This document shows, piece by piece, positions 1 to 8,957 of a stretch of 64,000 nucleotides of DNA. Positions within the stretch are counted from its first letter, which is position 1. Each line of letters begins with the position of its first letter. The position numbers and the translations under genes are program-made. The DNA is from Bradyrhizobium diazoefficiens. Lineage in GTDB: Bacteria; Pseudomonadota; Alphaproteobacteria; Rhizobiales; Xanthobacteraceae. The notes beneath the pieces were generated by a model. That model made no database searches and was not told where the DNA came from. It saw only the letters and a program-made list of their open reading frames with translations. The stretch lies in NCBI RefSeq assembly GCF_016612535.1, contig NZ_JAENXS010000002.1, positions 2,046,001 to 2,110,000 on the forward strand, read 5' to 3'.

Positions 1-23
1 CCGCGCCTGTCGTCGGAGACGGA

Positions 24-1052
24 TCATGCGTTTTCGCGTGCCTTCCGCGGCCGCAACTTCGCCGATGTCTGCTGGAGCTGATCCAGGCGGCATTGAGACG
101 GCTTCTTGTCCGGACGCCAGCGCAGAATTTTCGTGCCGTGGCGAAACCGGCCGCCCGAGACGTGGTCGTAGCAAACCTCGACGACATGAACAGGACGCAC
201 CGCCTGCCACTCGGCGGACCGCTTGGTGGACCATCGGCTCGGACCGCCCGGCGCCTTGCCGGTAAAACTTTCGCTGCTGGCGATCTTCTCGAACTTCTCG
301 GTCAGAGCAGACCTGTCGGATGTCTTGATGGCCGATGTGAAGCCGACGTGATGCAGAAGCCCCGCGTCATCGTAAAGTCCGAGAAGAAGCGAGCCGATCA
401 GCTTTCGCCTGCCCTGCTTCTTCTCGCCATATCGGAAGCCGCCGACCACGCAATCGGCCGATCGCATCAACTTGATCTTCTGCATTCCGTCGCGGGTGCC
501 GCTGCGGTAGGCGAGGTCGAGGCGCTTTGCGACCACGCCATCGTGGCCCGCCTCGACGGATTGGAGCCACTTCTTCGCCTCGGCGTAGTTGCGGCTCGCC
601 GGAGACAGCGCGAACGGGTCGCCGCGACCGAAGTGATGCCGCGAGAATTTTTCGAGTGCGGACCGCCGTTTGGCGAGCTGAAGTGCTGCTAGATCTGCGT
701 CTCCCGACCGCAGCAAATCAAAAGCCATGAAGGTTGCGGGAGTTTCGACGGCGAGGCGCTTCACACGGCTGGCGGCCGGGTGAATGCGCTGAAGCAAGGC
801 GTCGAACGAATAACCCTGGTCGAGCCGAATGATCAGCTCGCCGTCAAGGATGAAGCAATCGGCGGACAGGGCCGATGCAGCGGTGGCGACTTCCGGAAAA
901 TAGCGGACGAGATCGCGGCCGCCCTTGGACTGCATGCTGACGCGCTTGCCGTCGCGGATCAGCAGGCACCGGAATCCATCCCATTTCGGCTCGTATTGCC
1001 ACTGCGCCCCGCGTGGAAGCTCGGAGGCGGACTCGGCTTCCATCAGCTCCAT
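24..1052 (-). CDS. ATP-dependent DNA ligase (LigC/LigD-type)
   Basis: This enzyme seals nicks in duplex DNA through a ligase-adenylate intermediate; small bacterial ligases of this type serve in end joining and repair. The 342-residue protein has the nucleotidyltransferase motif EPKWDGFR at residues 21-28 with the adenylated lysine at K23. FILDGEL follows at about 67-73, DGVVAK at 171-176 and QKIK at 191-194, then a C-terminal OB-fold segment rich in Gly and Arg. It is the usual length for a stand-alone LigC ligase, and no polymerase or nuclease domain is attached. An in-frame stop 12 bases upstream excludes a longer protein. That stop also ends the small gene in front, so the two probably form one transcript. 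Confidence 0.93.
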   Translation of the reverse strand: MELMEAESASELPRGAQWQYEPKWDGFRCLLIRDGKRVSMQSKGGRDLVRYFPEVATAASALSADCFILDGELIIRLDQGYSFDALLQRIHPAASRVKRLAVETPATFMAFDLLRSGDADLAALQLAKRRSALEKFSRHHFGRGDPFALSPASRNYAEAKKWLQSVEAGHDGVVAKRLDLAYRSGTRDGMQKIKLMRSADCVVGGFRYGEKKQGRRKLIGSLLLGLYDDAGLLHHVGFTSAIKTSDRSALTEKFEKIASSESFTGKAPGGPSRWSTKRSAEWQAVRPVHVVEVCYDHVSGGRFRHGTKILRWRPDKKPSQCRLDQLQQTSAKLRPRKARENA

Positions 1053-1064
1053 ATGTCGACACCT

Positions 1065-1271
1065 TCAGGCAGGCTTGGAAGGCTGAACAGGTTTGGCAGG
1101 ATGCGCCGTCCGCGGATGGCGCTCGTGCAACAGGCGCGCCAAGGCCTCGCGTTCCGAGGCGTGCTCTTTCATCGCCGTTTCGAACAGCGCTTCCTGAACG
1201 TCGCGCGGCATATCACCCCATACGTCCATGGCAGCCTGCCCCAGCAACTTGGCAAAGTGTTCGTCAACCAT
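1065..1271 (-). CDS. Small conserved-looking protein ahead of the DNA ligase
   Basis: The 68-residue protein is acidic and helical in its first half (MVDEHFAKLLGQAAMDVWGD) and has a Pro/Lys-rich tail. I do not recognise a named domain. The start at 1271 has GGAGAG about eight bases upstream; an earlier in-frame start at 1334 lacks this and would add a sequence without protein-like character. The stop lies 12 bases before the ligase start, which suggests co-transcription and a possible accessory role. That role is inference from position only. Confidence 0.6.
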   Translation of the reverse strand: MVDEHFAKLLGQAAMDVWGDMPRDVQEALFETAMKEHASEREALARLLHERHPRTAHPAKPVQPSKPA

Positions 1272-1360
1272 GTCGATACTCTCTCCGCGGCCCGACAAGA
1301 GGAACTGCGGCCCCGTGCAAGCGTTCCATGACATTCATTGCGAAAACGGAGACATCAGAC

Positions 1361-1876
1361 ATGGGACTGTTCACCAAAGACATAAAATCGATGGAAGACC
1401 TGCTGATCCATGGGCTGCAGGATATCTATTACGCGGAGCAGCAGATCCTGAAAGCTCTGCCAAAGATGATCGACAAGGCCACCAACCGGGACCTCGTGAC
1501 CGGTCTCAAAACCCATCTCGAAGAGACCAACAAGCAGGTCGAGCGGCTCGACAAGGCCTTCGCGAAGCTGGGCAAGGAGCCGAGCGGGACGCAGTGCCCG
1601 GCCATCGACGGCATCATCGAGGAAGCCGACGAGACTGCGGGCGAGATCGAGGATAAGGCGGTGCTGGACGCCGCCATCGTCGCAAACGCGCAGGCGGTCG
1701 AACATTACGAAATGTGCCGCTACGGGACGTTGATTGCATGGGCCGAGGAACTCGGCCACGACGAGATCGTGCGCTTCCTGACGACGAACCTGAACGAGGA
1801 AAAGGCCGCCAATACCAAGCTGAACACGGTGGCCCTGCGCAAGGGCGTCAACGCGAGGGCGTCGAGCGCGGCGTAA
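1361..1876 (+). CDS. Ferritin-like DUF892 protein (YciE/YciF family)
   Basis: The 171-residue protein is almost entirely helical and carries the family signature near the N terminus (MEDLLIHGLQDIYYAEQQIL), with Glu and His residues spaced as in ferritin-like four-helix bundles (EEADE, HYEMCRYG, HDEIVRFL). Members are stress-associated proteins of uncertain biochemical role, and metal binding is inferred from the fold. The start at 1361 is preceded by ACGGAGAC; an upstream in-frame ATG at 1328 lies before this ribosome site. It is divergent from the ligase pair, with less than 100 bases between the starts, so the two transcripts may share a regulatory region. Confidence 0.88.
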   Translation: MGLFTKDIKSMEDLLIHGLQDIYYAEQQILKALPKMIDKATNRDLVTGLKTHLEETNKQVERLDKAFAKLGKEPSGTQCPAIDGIIEEADETAGEIEDKAVLDAAIVANAQAVEHYEMCRYGTLIAWAEELGHDEIVRFLTTNLNEEKAANTKLNTVALRKGVNARASSAA

Positions 1877-1955
1877 GACCGGCATTCCCCTCGCCATCTC
1901 GGCCTGATCGCGGCGTCATGCCCGGATGTCATTCGTCCGGACGTGAGGCATCCAA

Positions 1956-3140
1956 CTAGACGATGCCGCTCTGCCGAAGCGCCACGATCGCGGCCGTGTC
2001 GTAGCCGAGTTCGGCCAGCACGGCATCGGTATGCTCGCCGAGCGTCGGCGGACGCGTCGCGATCTCACCCGGCGTTTCCGACAGCCGGATGGCGGCGCGG
2101 GCCACCGGTGCCTGCTTTGGCAAGCCGGGATAATCGACGTCCTGCAAAAAGCCGGCGGCGCGAATGTGCGGATGATCCAGCGCCTGCTGCGGGCTCAGCA
2201 CGGGCCCGGTCGGAATCATCGCACTTCCGAGCGTGTCGACAGCCTCCTGCGTGGTGCGCTCGGCGCACCAGCGCGCCATCCGCTCACTGATGACGGGGCC
2301 GTTGTTGCCGCGACTGATGTCGTCGGCAAAGCGCGGATCGTTCAACCACTCCTCCTCACCCATCAGCTTGGCCCAGCGCTTGAACAGCGGGTGACCCGTA
2401 ACCTGGCACAGCACCCAGCCGTCCTTGGTTCGGTAGATATCGGCGGGCGCCGCGGTCTGGCCGAGATTGCCGGTCGGAACGCGATTGACATTGATGACGG
2501 CCTGCTCGATCAGCGTGGCGTTGGTGAAGGACAGCGCGGTCGCCAGCAACGCGCCTTCGACGATCTGCCCGCGCCCGGATTTGCCGCGCTCGATCAGCGC
2601 GGCAAGCGTCCCGAAGGCACAGTGCAGCGCGGTGCCGAAATCGACCCAATTCACCGCCGCGCGGTAAGGCGGATTGCCGGCGCCGGTCATGTAGACCGAG
2701 CCCGACATGACCTGGCCTACGCCATCGAAGCCGACGCGGTCGGACCAAGGCCCCGGCCCGCCGAATGCGGTTGCGGTGGTCAGGATGATGTCCGGTTTGA
2801 TCGCCTTCAAGGAGTCGTAGTCGAGCTTCATGGCGCGCAGCGTCTGCGGCGGCAGGTTGGCGACGACGACGTCCGCGGTCTTGACCAGCCGGCGCATCAC
2901 CTCCTGCCCCTCCGGCGTCATCGGATCGAGCGTGATGCACTTCTTGTTGCGGTTGACCTGGAGGAACAGGGCACCCTCGCCGCCTTCGCCGACCGGCGCC
3001 ACGAACCGATCCTCGCTGCCATCGCGCTTTTCGACGCGAATGACCTCGGCACCGAACTCGGCCAGCAATGTCGCGCAATACGGCCCGGCGATGTAGCGCC
3101 CGAAATCGAGGACGCGCACGCCTTCCAGAACTCCCCCCAT
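1956..3140 (-). CDS. CaiB/BaiF family (class III) CoA-transferase
   Basis: Class III CoA-transferases move CoA between carboxylic acids, for example in oxalate, carnitine or aromatic acid metabolism. The 394-residue protein begins with the typical GVRVLDFGRYIAGPYCATLL segment and continues with the Rossmann-like region around EVIRVEKRDGSEDR. It has a WVDFGT segment that I take to hold the catalytic aspartate, and the C-terminal TLGEHTDAVLAELGYD ending. The start at 3140 is chosen because AAGGAAAGAGAG lies directly upstream; a start 24 codons earlier would precede this site. The substrate cannot be read from sequence. The neighbouring divergent VOC gene could belong to the same catabolic route, which is inference. 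Confidence 0.9.
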   Translation of the reverse strand: MGGVLEGVRVLDFGRYIAGPYCATLLAEFGAEVIRVEKRDGSEDRFVAPVGEGGEGALFLQVNRNKKCITLDPMTPEGQEVMRRLVKTADVVVANLPPQTLRAMKLDYDSLKAIKPDIILTTATAFGGPGPWSDRVGFDGVGQVMSGSVYMTGAGNPPYRAAVNWVDFGTALHCAFGTLAALIERGKSGRGQIVEGALLATALSFTNATLIEQAVINVNRVPTGNLGQTAAPADIYRTKDGWVLCQVTGHPLFKRWAKLMGEEEWLNDPRFADDISRGNNGPVISERMARWCAERTTQEAVDTLGSAMIPTGPVLSPQQALDHPHIRAAGFLQDVDYPGLPKQAPVARAAIRLSETPGEIATRPPTLGEHTDAVLAELGYDTAAIVALRQSGIV

Positions 3141-3314
3141 CGGCTCTCTTTCCTTATGACTTTCAAGGCAGATTACAGGGAATGGGTGCGGCGGCAAGGC
3201 GGCAGCCCACAACCGGCCTTGCTCTCGAGATGTGATCGGTCACCCCCGTTTCGGCTGGCGGAAATTCTGCTCTAGTATGGAGCCAGCAGTCCCTCCAGCC
3301 GGAAGCGCACACCT

Positions 3315-4202
3315 ATGCCGCAACAATTCGATCGATCCGCAGAAGATCTCGGCAACGCCATCCATTTCGAGCACGTCAACATCACGGTTCCGGATCAGCG
3401 CCTCGCCGCGCTGTTCTACGTCACCGGCCTCGGGCTGACCCGTGATCCCTATCTGATGGTGTCTGACACCAACATGTGGATCAATGCCGGTCGGAGCCAG
3501 TTTCATTTGCCTGATGGCAAGGCGCAGGTGCTGCGCGGCCATACCGGCCTCGTCATCGAAGGCCGCGAGGCGCTGCTGGCGCGATTGGCCGCGGTCGCCA
3601 AGAAGCTCGAAGGCACGGCCTTCGCGTTCGCCGAGCATAACGACCATGTCGAGGCGACCTGCCCGTGGGGCAACCGCATGCGGATCCATGAACCCGACGC
3701 AGCACGCTTCGGTCGCATCACGCTCGGCATCCCCTATGTCGAGTTCGATGTGCCGGCCGGATCGGCGCAAGCGATCTGCGCCTTCTATCCGGAGATCATG
3801 GGGATGCCCGCGGCTTTGCGCAACGGCGACGGCAAGGTCGCCGCGGTGAGGACCGGCCGCGACCAGCATCTGCTGTTTCGCGAGACCGATCGGCCGCAAC
3901 CCGACTATGACGGCCACCATGTGCAGATGTACATCACCGATTTCTCCGGCCCCTACCGCAAGCTGCTGGCGCGCGACCTGATCTCGCGCGAGGACAACCA
4001 GTATCAGTACCGGTTCTGCGACATCGTCGACCTCGACAACGGCAAGCACCTGTTCACGGTCGAGCACGAGGTGCGCAGCGCGACGCATCCGATGCTCATA
4101 CGGCCGATGGTCAATCGCAATCCCGCGGTCAATAACCGCAACTACGCGTTCGGACATGATCAGGCGTCCTGGGCGATGGGGCCGGATCAATATGAGGGAT
4201 AG
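3315..4202 (+). CDS. VOC (glyoxalase/extradiol dioxygenase fold) family protein
   Basis: The 295-residue protein holds two vicinal-oxygen-chelate modules. The first (about residues 16-135) opens with IHFEHVNITVPDQRLAALFY, a typical VOC first strand with a histidine ligand. The second starts near residue 140 (GRITLGIPYVEFDVP) and contains HVQMYITDF and the segment KHLFTVEHEVR. Together they could bind one metal ion, as in ring-cleaving dioxygenases and glyoxalases. GGAAG lies about ten bases before the start. It is divergent from the CoA-transferase gene, with 174 bases between the starts. The exact reaction is unknown. Confidence 0.8.
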   Translation: MPQQFDRSAEDLGNAIHFEHVNITVPDQRLAALFYVTGLGLTRDPYLMVSDTNMWINAGRSQFHLPDGKAQVLRGHTGLVIEGREALLARLAAVAKKLEGTAFAFAEHNDHVEATCPWGNRMRIHEPDAARFGRITLGIPYVEFDVPAGSAQAICAFYPEIMGMPAALRNGDGKVAAVRTGRDQHLLFRETDRPQPDYDGHHVQMYITDFSGPYRKLLARDLISREDNQYQYRFCDIVDLDNGKHLFTVEHEVRSATHPMLIRPMVNRNPAVNNRNYAFGHDQASWAMGPDQYEG

Positions 4203-4554
4203 GGCGCTGGCTGGCGACGCAGTGCTGCTCCCACCTGTCTCCAGGCTAATTCCCTGAAAACAGGGATCTTTGCAGGGAAAACAGCGGATTTAGAGGGCTT
4301 GTTGAAGAGACGCTGTGCCAAAAAAGCCTGAACAATGGCGTTTCCACTGTAATTCCCTACGTCAAATAACAGGGAAAATTTCAAGATTAACAGGGTACGG
4401 AAACACGTTAACAGTGAACAGGGCACAGCGAAGGCGCCGTCCGACGATGGCGATCGTCCCGCAAGACGAGATATCATCGAACAAATTGAACGACCTGCGA
4501 TCGAATTGATTGCCTAGCTGTTCGCCGGGTGCCTCGCACGGCTCAAGGAGACTC
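4203..4554 (+). other. Non-coding stretch with iterated CAGGGA / TTCCCTG motifs
   Basis: No convincing gene is visible here. The hexamer CAGGGA or its complement occurs at about 4251, 4261, 4273, 4353 and 4370, with near matches CAGGGT and CAGGGC at about 4391 and 4419. Some copies face each other and could pair (for example 4250-4256 with 4261-4279). The stretch is more AT-rich than its flanks. It may be the end of a lost mobile element or a regulatory array. Confidence 0.35.
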
Positions 4555-4725
4555 ATGCAAGGACCGTCTCTTCCGGCTCTTCTGCTGACCATCATCGGCT
4601 TGGCGCCCGCGATTTCAACGCTCGCTGGAAAGCCTCCAATCGATGCCCCATCACAAAGGCCTGCGGGAAGTTTACTTCGCTGCGGACGTAACGCGCTAGC
4701 GTGTGCCGATGCGTGGCTTCGCTAA
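4555..4725 (+). CDS. Possible small secreted protein (56 aa)
   Basis: AAGGAG sits four bases before this ATG, and the first 27 residues (LPALLLTIIGLAPAISTLAG) look like a signal peptide. The rest is short and cysteine-containing. A related stretch occurs at 20145-20279: both contain the words LAGKPP and, in one frame, HKG followed by a basic ending. In this copy the HHKGL reading is reached only by a frame change after the IDA residues, so it may be a degraded copy. Function unknown. Confidence 0.3.
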   Translation: MQGPSLPALLLTIIGLAPAISTLAGKPPIDAPSQRPAGSLLRCGRNALACADAWLR

Positions 4726-4892
4726 CAGTTCTTTTTTCAGGTGAGGCTTTATGAAAATATTGGCTGGATCGATTCGTAAGATTCGGCCGCTATGTGGCTC
4801 AAGGCCACAAGCGCGATCCCACTCAGCAGACCCATGTTGATCTCACCGAGCCGACCTACACGTCGACCGCCGCAGCGCTCTGCTTTTTGGTC

Positions 4893-5747
4893 CTATGGCC
4901 CAGGCCGGCGCGCAAGGGTCGATCCCAGCTGAGTATTGATGTGCTGGTAAAACGAGATCTGTGACGGGGCGAAGCCATTGGGACCCGTTGGACCAAAGGT
5001 AAGCAGCAGCTCGTGCGTGCGGGAGCGGTTCAGGTTCAGGATCGGCGTCCCGCCGCCCGACAGCGGAATAAGCTTAAATTGAGGGGTTACGCCGCCGCTG
5101 GAGACAACCACAAACTTCAGATCGTAACTGTAAACGTCGATCTTTTCAGGCTTCTTCGCGCCCTGCGGCTTTGATGAATGGAGCAGATCGGCAGCCTTTA
5201 CGTGGTCTTCCAGAAACCGCGCTATACCCAAATCCGACTTCACGAGAAGTGAGCTGGCGTCCCGTTCGATAGGCCATGCTTGCTCGTCGCACATGTCTTT
5301 GTTCTTCCCGGGGCCCGCAATGCTGCCGACACTCCAGTAGGAGTAGGCTGTATCCGTTCGTGTTGCGGTCGATGAAAGCTCTCCCGAAAGGCCTAAGCTC
5401 CAGCTCCTACCGATCGAGAGGCCCGATTCTGATCCGTTCGTAAGCGTACAATTGTAAGTCAGGTTCGGCGTGAAGCCCGAGCTTTCCACGACGCTAAGGG
5501 TCAACTGCAGCTGAACCCCATAGTCTGGCGGTATCGGCGGTCCGAAGCCAGTTGGGGTTTGATTGACCTTGCGTATCCCCTTGATGGTTTCGCACAAGAT
5601 ATTGCGTTTGATCTTGAGCACCATATCCGCGCCGACATCTTGTGCCTCCCACGCTTCTGTGAGCGTGGGCGGGACAACGCCGCAACCGACAAGGGGGATC
5701 GTCAGGAGCAGCGCTGCCGTGCTCGCCCTGAGGGACAAATTGAACAT
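4893..5747 (-). CDS. Putative lipoprotein of unknown function
   Basis: The 284-residue protein has a hydrophobic N terminus ending in the lipobox LVGC (Cys22), so it is probably lipid-anchored in the envelope. The mature part is rich in Ser, Thr and Gly with alternating hydrophobic residues, as in beta-rich domains, and contains several cysteines. I recognise no family. It starts 11 bases after the stop of a small gene (5759-6058), so the two very likely form an operon. The cluster faces two unknown genes on the other strand (6370-8874). Confidence 0.6.
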   Translation of the reverse strand: MFNLSLRASTAALLLTIPLVGCGVVPPTLTEAWEAQDVGADMVLKIKRNILCETIKGIRKVNQTPTGFGPPIPPDYGVQLQLTLSVVESSGFTPNLTYNCTLTNGSESGLSIGRSWSLGLSGELSSTATRTDTAYSYWSVGSIAGPGKNKDMCDEQAWPIERDASSLLVKSDLGIARFLEDHVKAADLLHSSKPQGAKKPEKIDVYSYDLKFVVVSSGGVTPQFKLIPLSGGGTPILNLNRSRTHELLLTFGPTGPNGFAPSQISFYQHINTQLGSTLARRPGP

Positions 5748-5758
5748 TATGGCATGCC

Positions 5759-6058
5759 TCAGTCTGGCAGCTGGAGGTTCGGATCATCGGGCCGTAGCTG
5801 CTTGAGCAGATCGGTCGCATCCCCATGCGGGATTGAGGTGATCGTTACCTCAAAACCAGGGCCCGCCTTCTTGACGTGCAAATTGGCCTGGTCGCCCGCT
5901 TTGTCGGCTAGACCGTGAAGCAGATCGCCGGGCACTTCCTCTAGTATAAACTTATAGTTGGCGCCGACCTTCTCGATACGAAACGTATCGATACGTGGGT
6001 AACACGTGTTTCCCCACAAGACTTCATTGGCGTAGCAAGGCGGTGGATGAGGGGCCAT
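5759..6058 (-). CDS. Small hypothetical protein upstream of the lipoprotein gene
   Basis: The 99-residue protein starts at 6058, where GGGAGA stands nine bases upstream; a longer reading from 6139 would precede that site. It opens MAPHPPPCYANEVLWGNTCY, with two cysteines, and then has an alternating charged/hydrophobic body. No signal peptide or membrane segment is evident. The 11-base gap to the lipoprotein start points to joint expression. No family recognised. Confidence 0.5.
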   Translation of the reverse strand: MAPHPPPCYANEVLWGNTCYPRIDTFRIEKVGANYKFILEEVPGDLLHGLADKAGDQANLHVKKAGPGFEVTITSIPHGDATDLLKQLRPDDPNLQLPD

Positions 6059-6369
6059 ATCCGTCTCCCGATAAAGTGTTTCCTCGCAATAGATTTTCGT
6101 CGCAATCGATACGATCAGGCCCCAATGCAGCCTTGGCAAGTCCCAGTAGCAGAAGCCTTGACGGAAAATTTCGAGTTGTATCTAGGCGGCCACACCCGGC
6201 AAGCGCGTGCGCGAGCAATCCCGACTCTCGAACTGGGCTGCGGCGCGTTCCCGGCCGTCAAGCTCTGATCGTTTGCGCGCCTATTTTGCGCTTGCAATTT
6301 TGGATAGAAAACAATTTGATGCTGTCAACACGCCACGGAGCATGCCAGCGAAATAGATGGAGGCCGGAC

Positions 6370-7578
6370 GTGTGCTCTTTGCTAATTCGTAGGCTCGGCG
6401 GGTTGTTTTGGACCGTCGTCCTCCAGCTGCTGATCGGTGTGCTTGCCGGCTTAGCGTTTGCTGATACTCCTGGCAAGCCGGCGTTGACGGTTATTCTTGA
6501 GCGCAATGAAATTCTCGCCGGTCAGACGATGAGCTTCAGCGTGTGGATTGAGAATGCGACAGACGCAAAGATAATCAACGCGGCTCTCAGCTTATTCGGT
6601 CCTTCCTTTTTGAAGATCGGGACGCTCGATCAAAAGGGCACGTGCTCCACGAAAGACACCATCGACCTCGATAACGTTGACCCCGGGTCGACCTTAGTGC
6701 GGAACAAATTGTGCCTGCAGGCAGGTTCAAGCATTCAAGAGCGAGACGAGAACCTAGGATTCGGCGTCAGTTATTCACTTGAGAAGGACAAAAAAGCGAC
6801 TGCCGGCGCACTGGTTTCGGAAAAGAAGGTGAGCATCGGCCTTTTCGGGACCGAAAGCGTTGGCGGCGTTTCGCTGCGCCTCGCGGCGTACCTCATTCCA
6901 GGCACGTTCTTTTTGATGATTTTGCGATTGTTCGGCCCCAAGGAGTGGACCGTTGAGCTCGGTGCGACGGAGTCCGTTACACTCAGCATTTTTATTTCGG
7001 TTTTCTTGTTCTTTTTGGCGGCGTTCGGATTTCCTTTTTTACAGCTGCATTTCGCAGGGATCGGGTCAAATATAAGCGCGATCGCGTTTCTTACGCTGTG
7101 TGGCATTGCGATCGCGCTCGCTTTTATCGCAGTCTGCATAGCCAATCGCAGACGCAACGCTCGTATTGTCCAACCAAACGACAATCTCCCCACGATGATT
7201 CAGAAAGCTCTGCGTGCTGCCGGCGGCAATTTTGATGCTGTTATGATGACCGCGGACAATAAGCAGTTCTTCGGCTCGCTTGCGGTGCCTACAAGCGACG
7301 GTGGCAAGATCTTGCTCGGATGGTTTCAGCTCAAGATGCCCATCGGTAGACGCCGGTCGAAAGCGGAAGGATTGGTAGCGCGGAACGAATTCGTCAAACT
7401 CGCTAAAAAAGCAGCTCGTTGGAAAATTCAACCGGAGATGGTGGATCCGGTCAAGGTACCGGAAAACGGCGGTCTCAAAGCCGGCGGAAATGTTTGGATG
7501 TACTTTGATGAGAAAGCCGTGCGTTCGGCAGCCGAGCGAAAGGATCTTGAAGGGAGCAAACCGCTCATCGTGGGCTGA
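6370..7578 (+). CDS. Membrane protein with exported N-terminal and cytoplasmic C-terminal domain
   Basis: With the GTG start at 6370 (GGAGG eight bases upstream) the product is 402 residues. An earlier in-frame ATG at 6319 has no such site. A signal-like segment ends at LAGLAFA near residue 31. A beta-rich exported region follows with paired cysteines (KGTCS, NKLCLQ) and resembles Ig-like or DUF11-type domains (LAGQTMSFSVWIENATDAK). Three hydrophobic helices follow (about LIPGTFFLMILRLF, ISVFLFFLAAFGFPFL, LTLCGIAIALAFIAV). The last 150 residues are soluble and basic. I do not recognise the whole protein. It is divergent from 5759-6058 and upstream of another unknown gene. Confidence 0.6.
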   Translation: MCSLLIRRLGGLFWTVVLQLLIGVLAGLAFADTPGKPALTVILERNEILAGQTMSFSVWIENATDAKIINAALSLFGPSFLKIGTLDQKGTCSTKDTIDLDNVDPGSTLVRNKLCLQAGSSIQERDENLGFGVSYSLEKDKKATAGALVSEKKVSIGLFGTESVGGVSLRLAAYLIPGTFFLMILRLFGPKEWTVELGATESVTLSIFISVFLFFLAAFGFPFLQLHFAGIGSNISAIAFLTLCGIAIALAFIAVCIANRRRNARIVQPNDNLPTMIQKALRAAGGNFDAVMMTADNKQFFGSLAVPTSDGGKILLGWFQLKMPIGRRRSKAEGLVARNEFVKLAKKAARWKIQPEMVDPVKVPENGGLKAGGNVWMYFDEKAVRSAAERKDLEGSKPLIVG

Positions 7579-7788
7579 TAACGGCTGGGACCGGCCTTGC
7601 GGCCGGCCCCAGGAGATCGTTGCCACCTTGCTCGACCGGTTTGGTCAGCAGTGGCGGCATATTTGGGCAGTCGCCCAGCTGTACAGCACTGTGAGGATAT
7701 CGTGCAAAGTGCGGGAAGACAATGGTTTGCAGTTGGCCGATAGAAGGTTGTTACCCGCGATGCGGCGGCGCTTGTGAGGGATCTGGAA

Positions 7789-8874
7789 ATGGCGCGCGTG
7801 ATCTATTGTGTGTTTGACGTTCACCTCTGGTCGCAACCTTTCGCTGCTGCCGATTTTGATCCAAGGGTTCACTTTCTTTGGTCCTCTTCCGCCTATCGTC
7901 AGATGCGCGGCAACGGCGCCAAAATCGAACTGGCAAACCTTGTCCTGCTTCCTCTGAACGATGAATTTGATCTGCGCCGAAATCACTTCTGGCCGCGCTA
8001 TCAGGCGGTCGCGAGCAGCATTCCCGGAAGCATAACGTCGTTTGGAGATGCCTGTGATCTCATGTGGCCTCTGCGCTGCAGGCCCAAGAACCTTGATTTG
8101 ACGCTGAATGAAGTTGTGTGGAATACGAACAAGAAAGTGCGGTCTACGATCTGGCTTTGGCCGTTCGGCTGGTCTTCTCTGCTCGAGATCGACATTGCAG
8201 CAGGCGATGAGTTTGACGACCTGTTAGACATTGGCATCAAGCTTCGTCAGAAGGATCCGGCTCCCTTGCTTTTGAAGGGGAAGGCGGTTGCGGTATCGAT
8301 CGCGCTTGCCCATCTGGCTGAGCTCGTCAGGCAGGATCTGTGCACGCCGGCTGCTCAGGGAAAGGCGATGGAATCTACTCGTCTTCCGCGCTACGTTGTC
8401 TGCGCGCTTGAACTGTCGAAGGGATTTCAGGTTCGCCGCAACATTTCCATGGCGGATCGGATGTCGCTGATCGGGGCTATGCGTGGACAGGAACTTGATC
8501 AAAGCAAGTTTCTCAGCAATCCTCCTTTATTTACTCCGCTTGGTGATGGCAATTTTGCCGTTACCGACTTCGATGCGGGAACAGCAATTGTCCAGCGGCA
8601 TCGACAGGACCGGCCTGGCAAGCTGGAAAGCAATCATTGTTTTTACGTTAACACGCGGAATTTCTTCTCGATCTTTCTCACACTTCATCGAATGATCGCT
8701 TACCTCGCCGTGAAGTCGAAGGGGGATGCAAGGGCGGTAGCGGCCGCATCAGTGTTGGCGTCCCTGCCTGTCGAGTATCGAAACAGGCTCTGCTCGGAGT
8801 TCGCGGCCAAATATGCACCGCAGCCCAGTGCTGTTGTTGGTGGTGGTACGAGCCCCGCTGCGCCGGGCCCTTAG
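7789..8874 (+). CDS. Hypothetical protein (361 aa), no recognised family
   Basis: GAGGGA seven bases upstream supports the ATG at 7789. The product appears soluble: it has no signal peptide, and its composition is mixed alpha/beta with many tryptophans in the first half (VHLWSQ, FLWSSS, VVWNTN, IWLWPFGWSSL). The C terminus is helical and ends in a Gly/Pro-rich tail. It begins about 210 bases after the membrane protein gene on the same strand and could share its transcript. I cannot assign a function. The downstream end is close to an old IS remnant. Confidence 0.55.
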   Translation: MARVIYCVFDVHLWSQPFAAADFDPRVHFLWSSSAYRQMRGNGAKIELANLVLLPLNDEFDLRRNHFWPRYQAVASSIPGSITSFGDACDLMWPLRCRPKNLDLTLNEVVWNTNKKVRSTIWLWPFGWSSLLEIDIAAGDEFDDLLDIGIKLRQKDPAPLLLKGKAVAVSIALAHLAELVRQDLCTPAAQGKAMESTRLPRYVVCALELSKGFQVRRNISMADRMSLIGAMRGQELDQSKFLSNPPLFTPLGDGNFAVTDFDAGTAIVQRHRQDRPGKLESNHCFYVNTRNFFSIFLTLHRMIAYLAVKSKGDARAVAAASVLASLPVEYRNRLCSEFAAKYAPQPSAVVGGGTSPAAPGP

Positions 8875-8922
8875 TCGCGGAGGCGCTCGCGGGTGAGCGT
8901 ATCCTCGTAAAGTTGTAAACAA

Positions 8923-8957
8923 GCGCCGAACTTTGCCCCCCATCGGCTTCCAACATT
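8923..8957. repeat. Left terminal repeat of an older IS remnant
   Basis: The segment from GCGCCGAA through CCCCCATCGGC to CAACATT matches, in inverted orientation, the segment 10677-10720. Shared words are TTGaCCCC, ATCGGC and the CCCCC run. The ISL3 element entered just at the inner edge of this repeat. The GGGGTCAA/CCGATCGGGGG pattern resembles ends of IS21-family elements, but this is recognition by eye. Confidence 0.4.
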
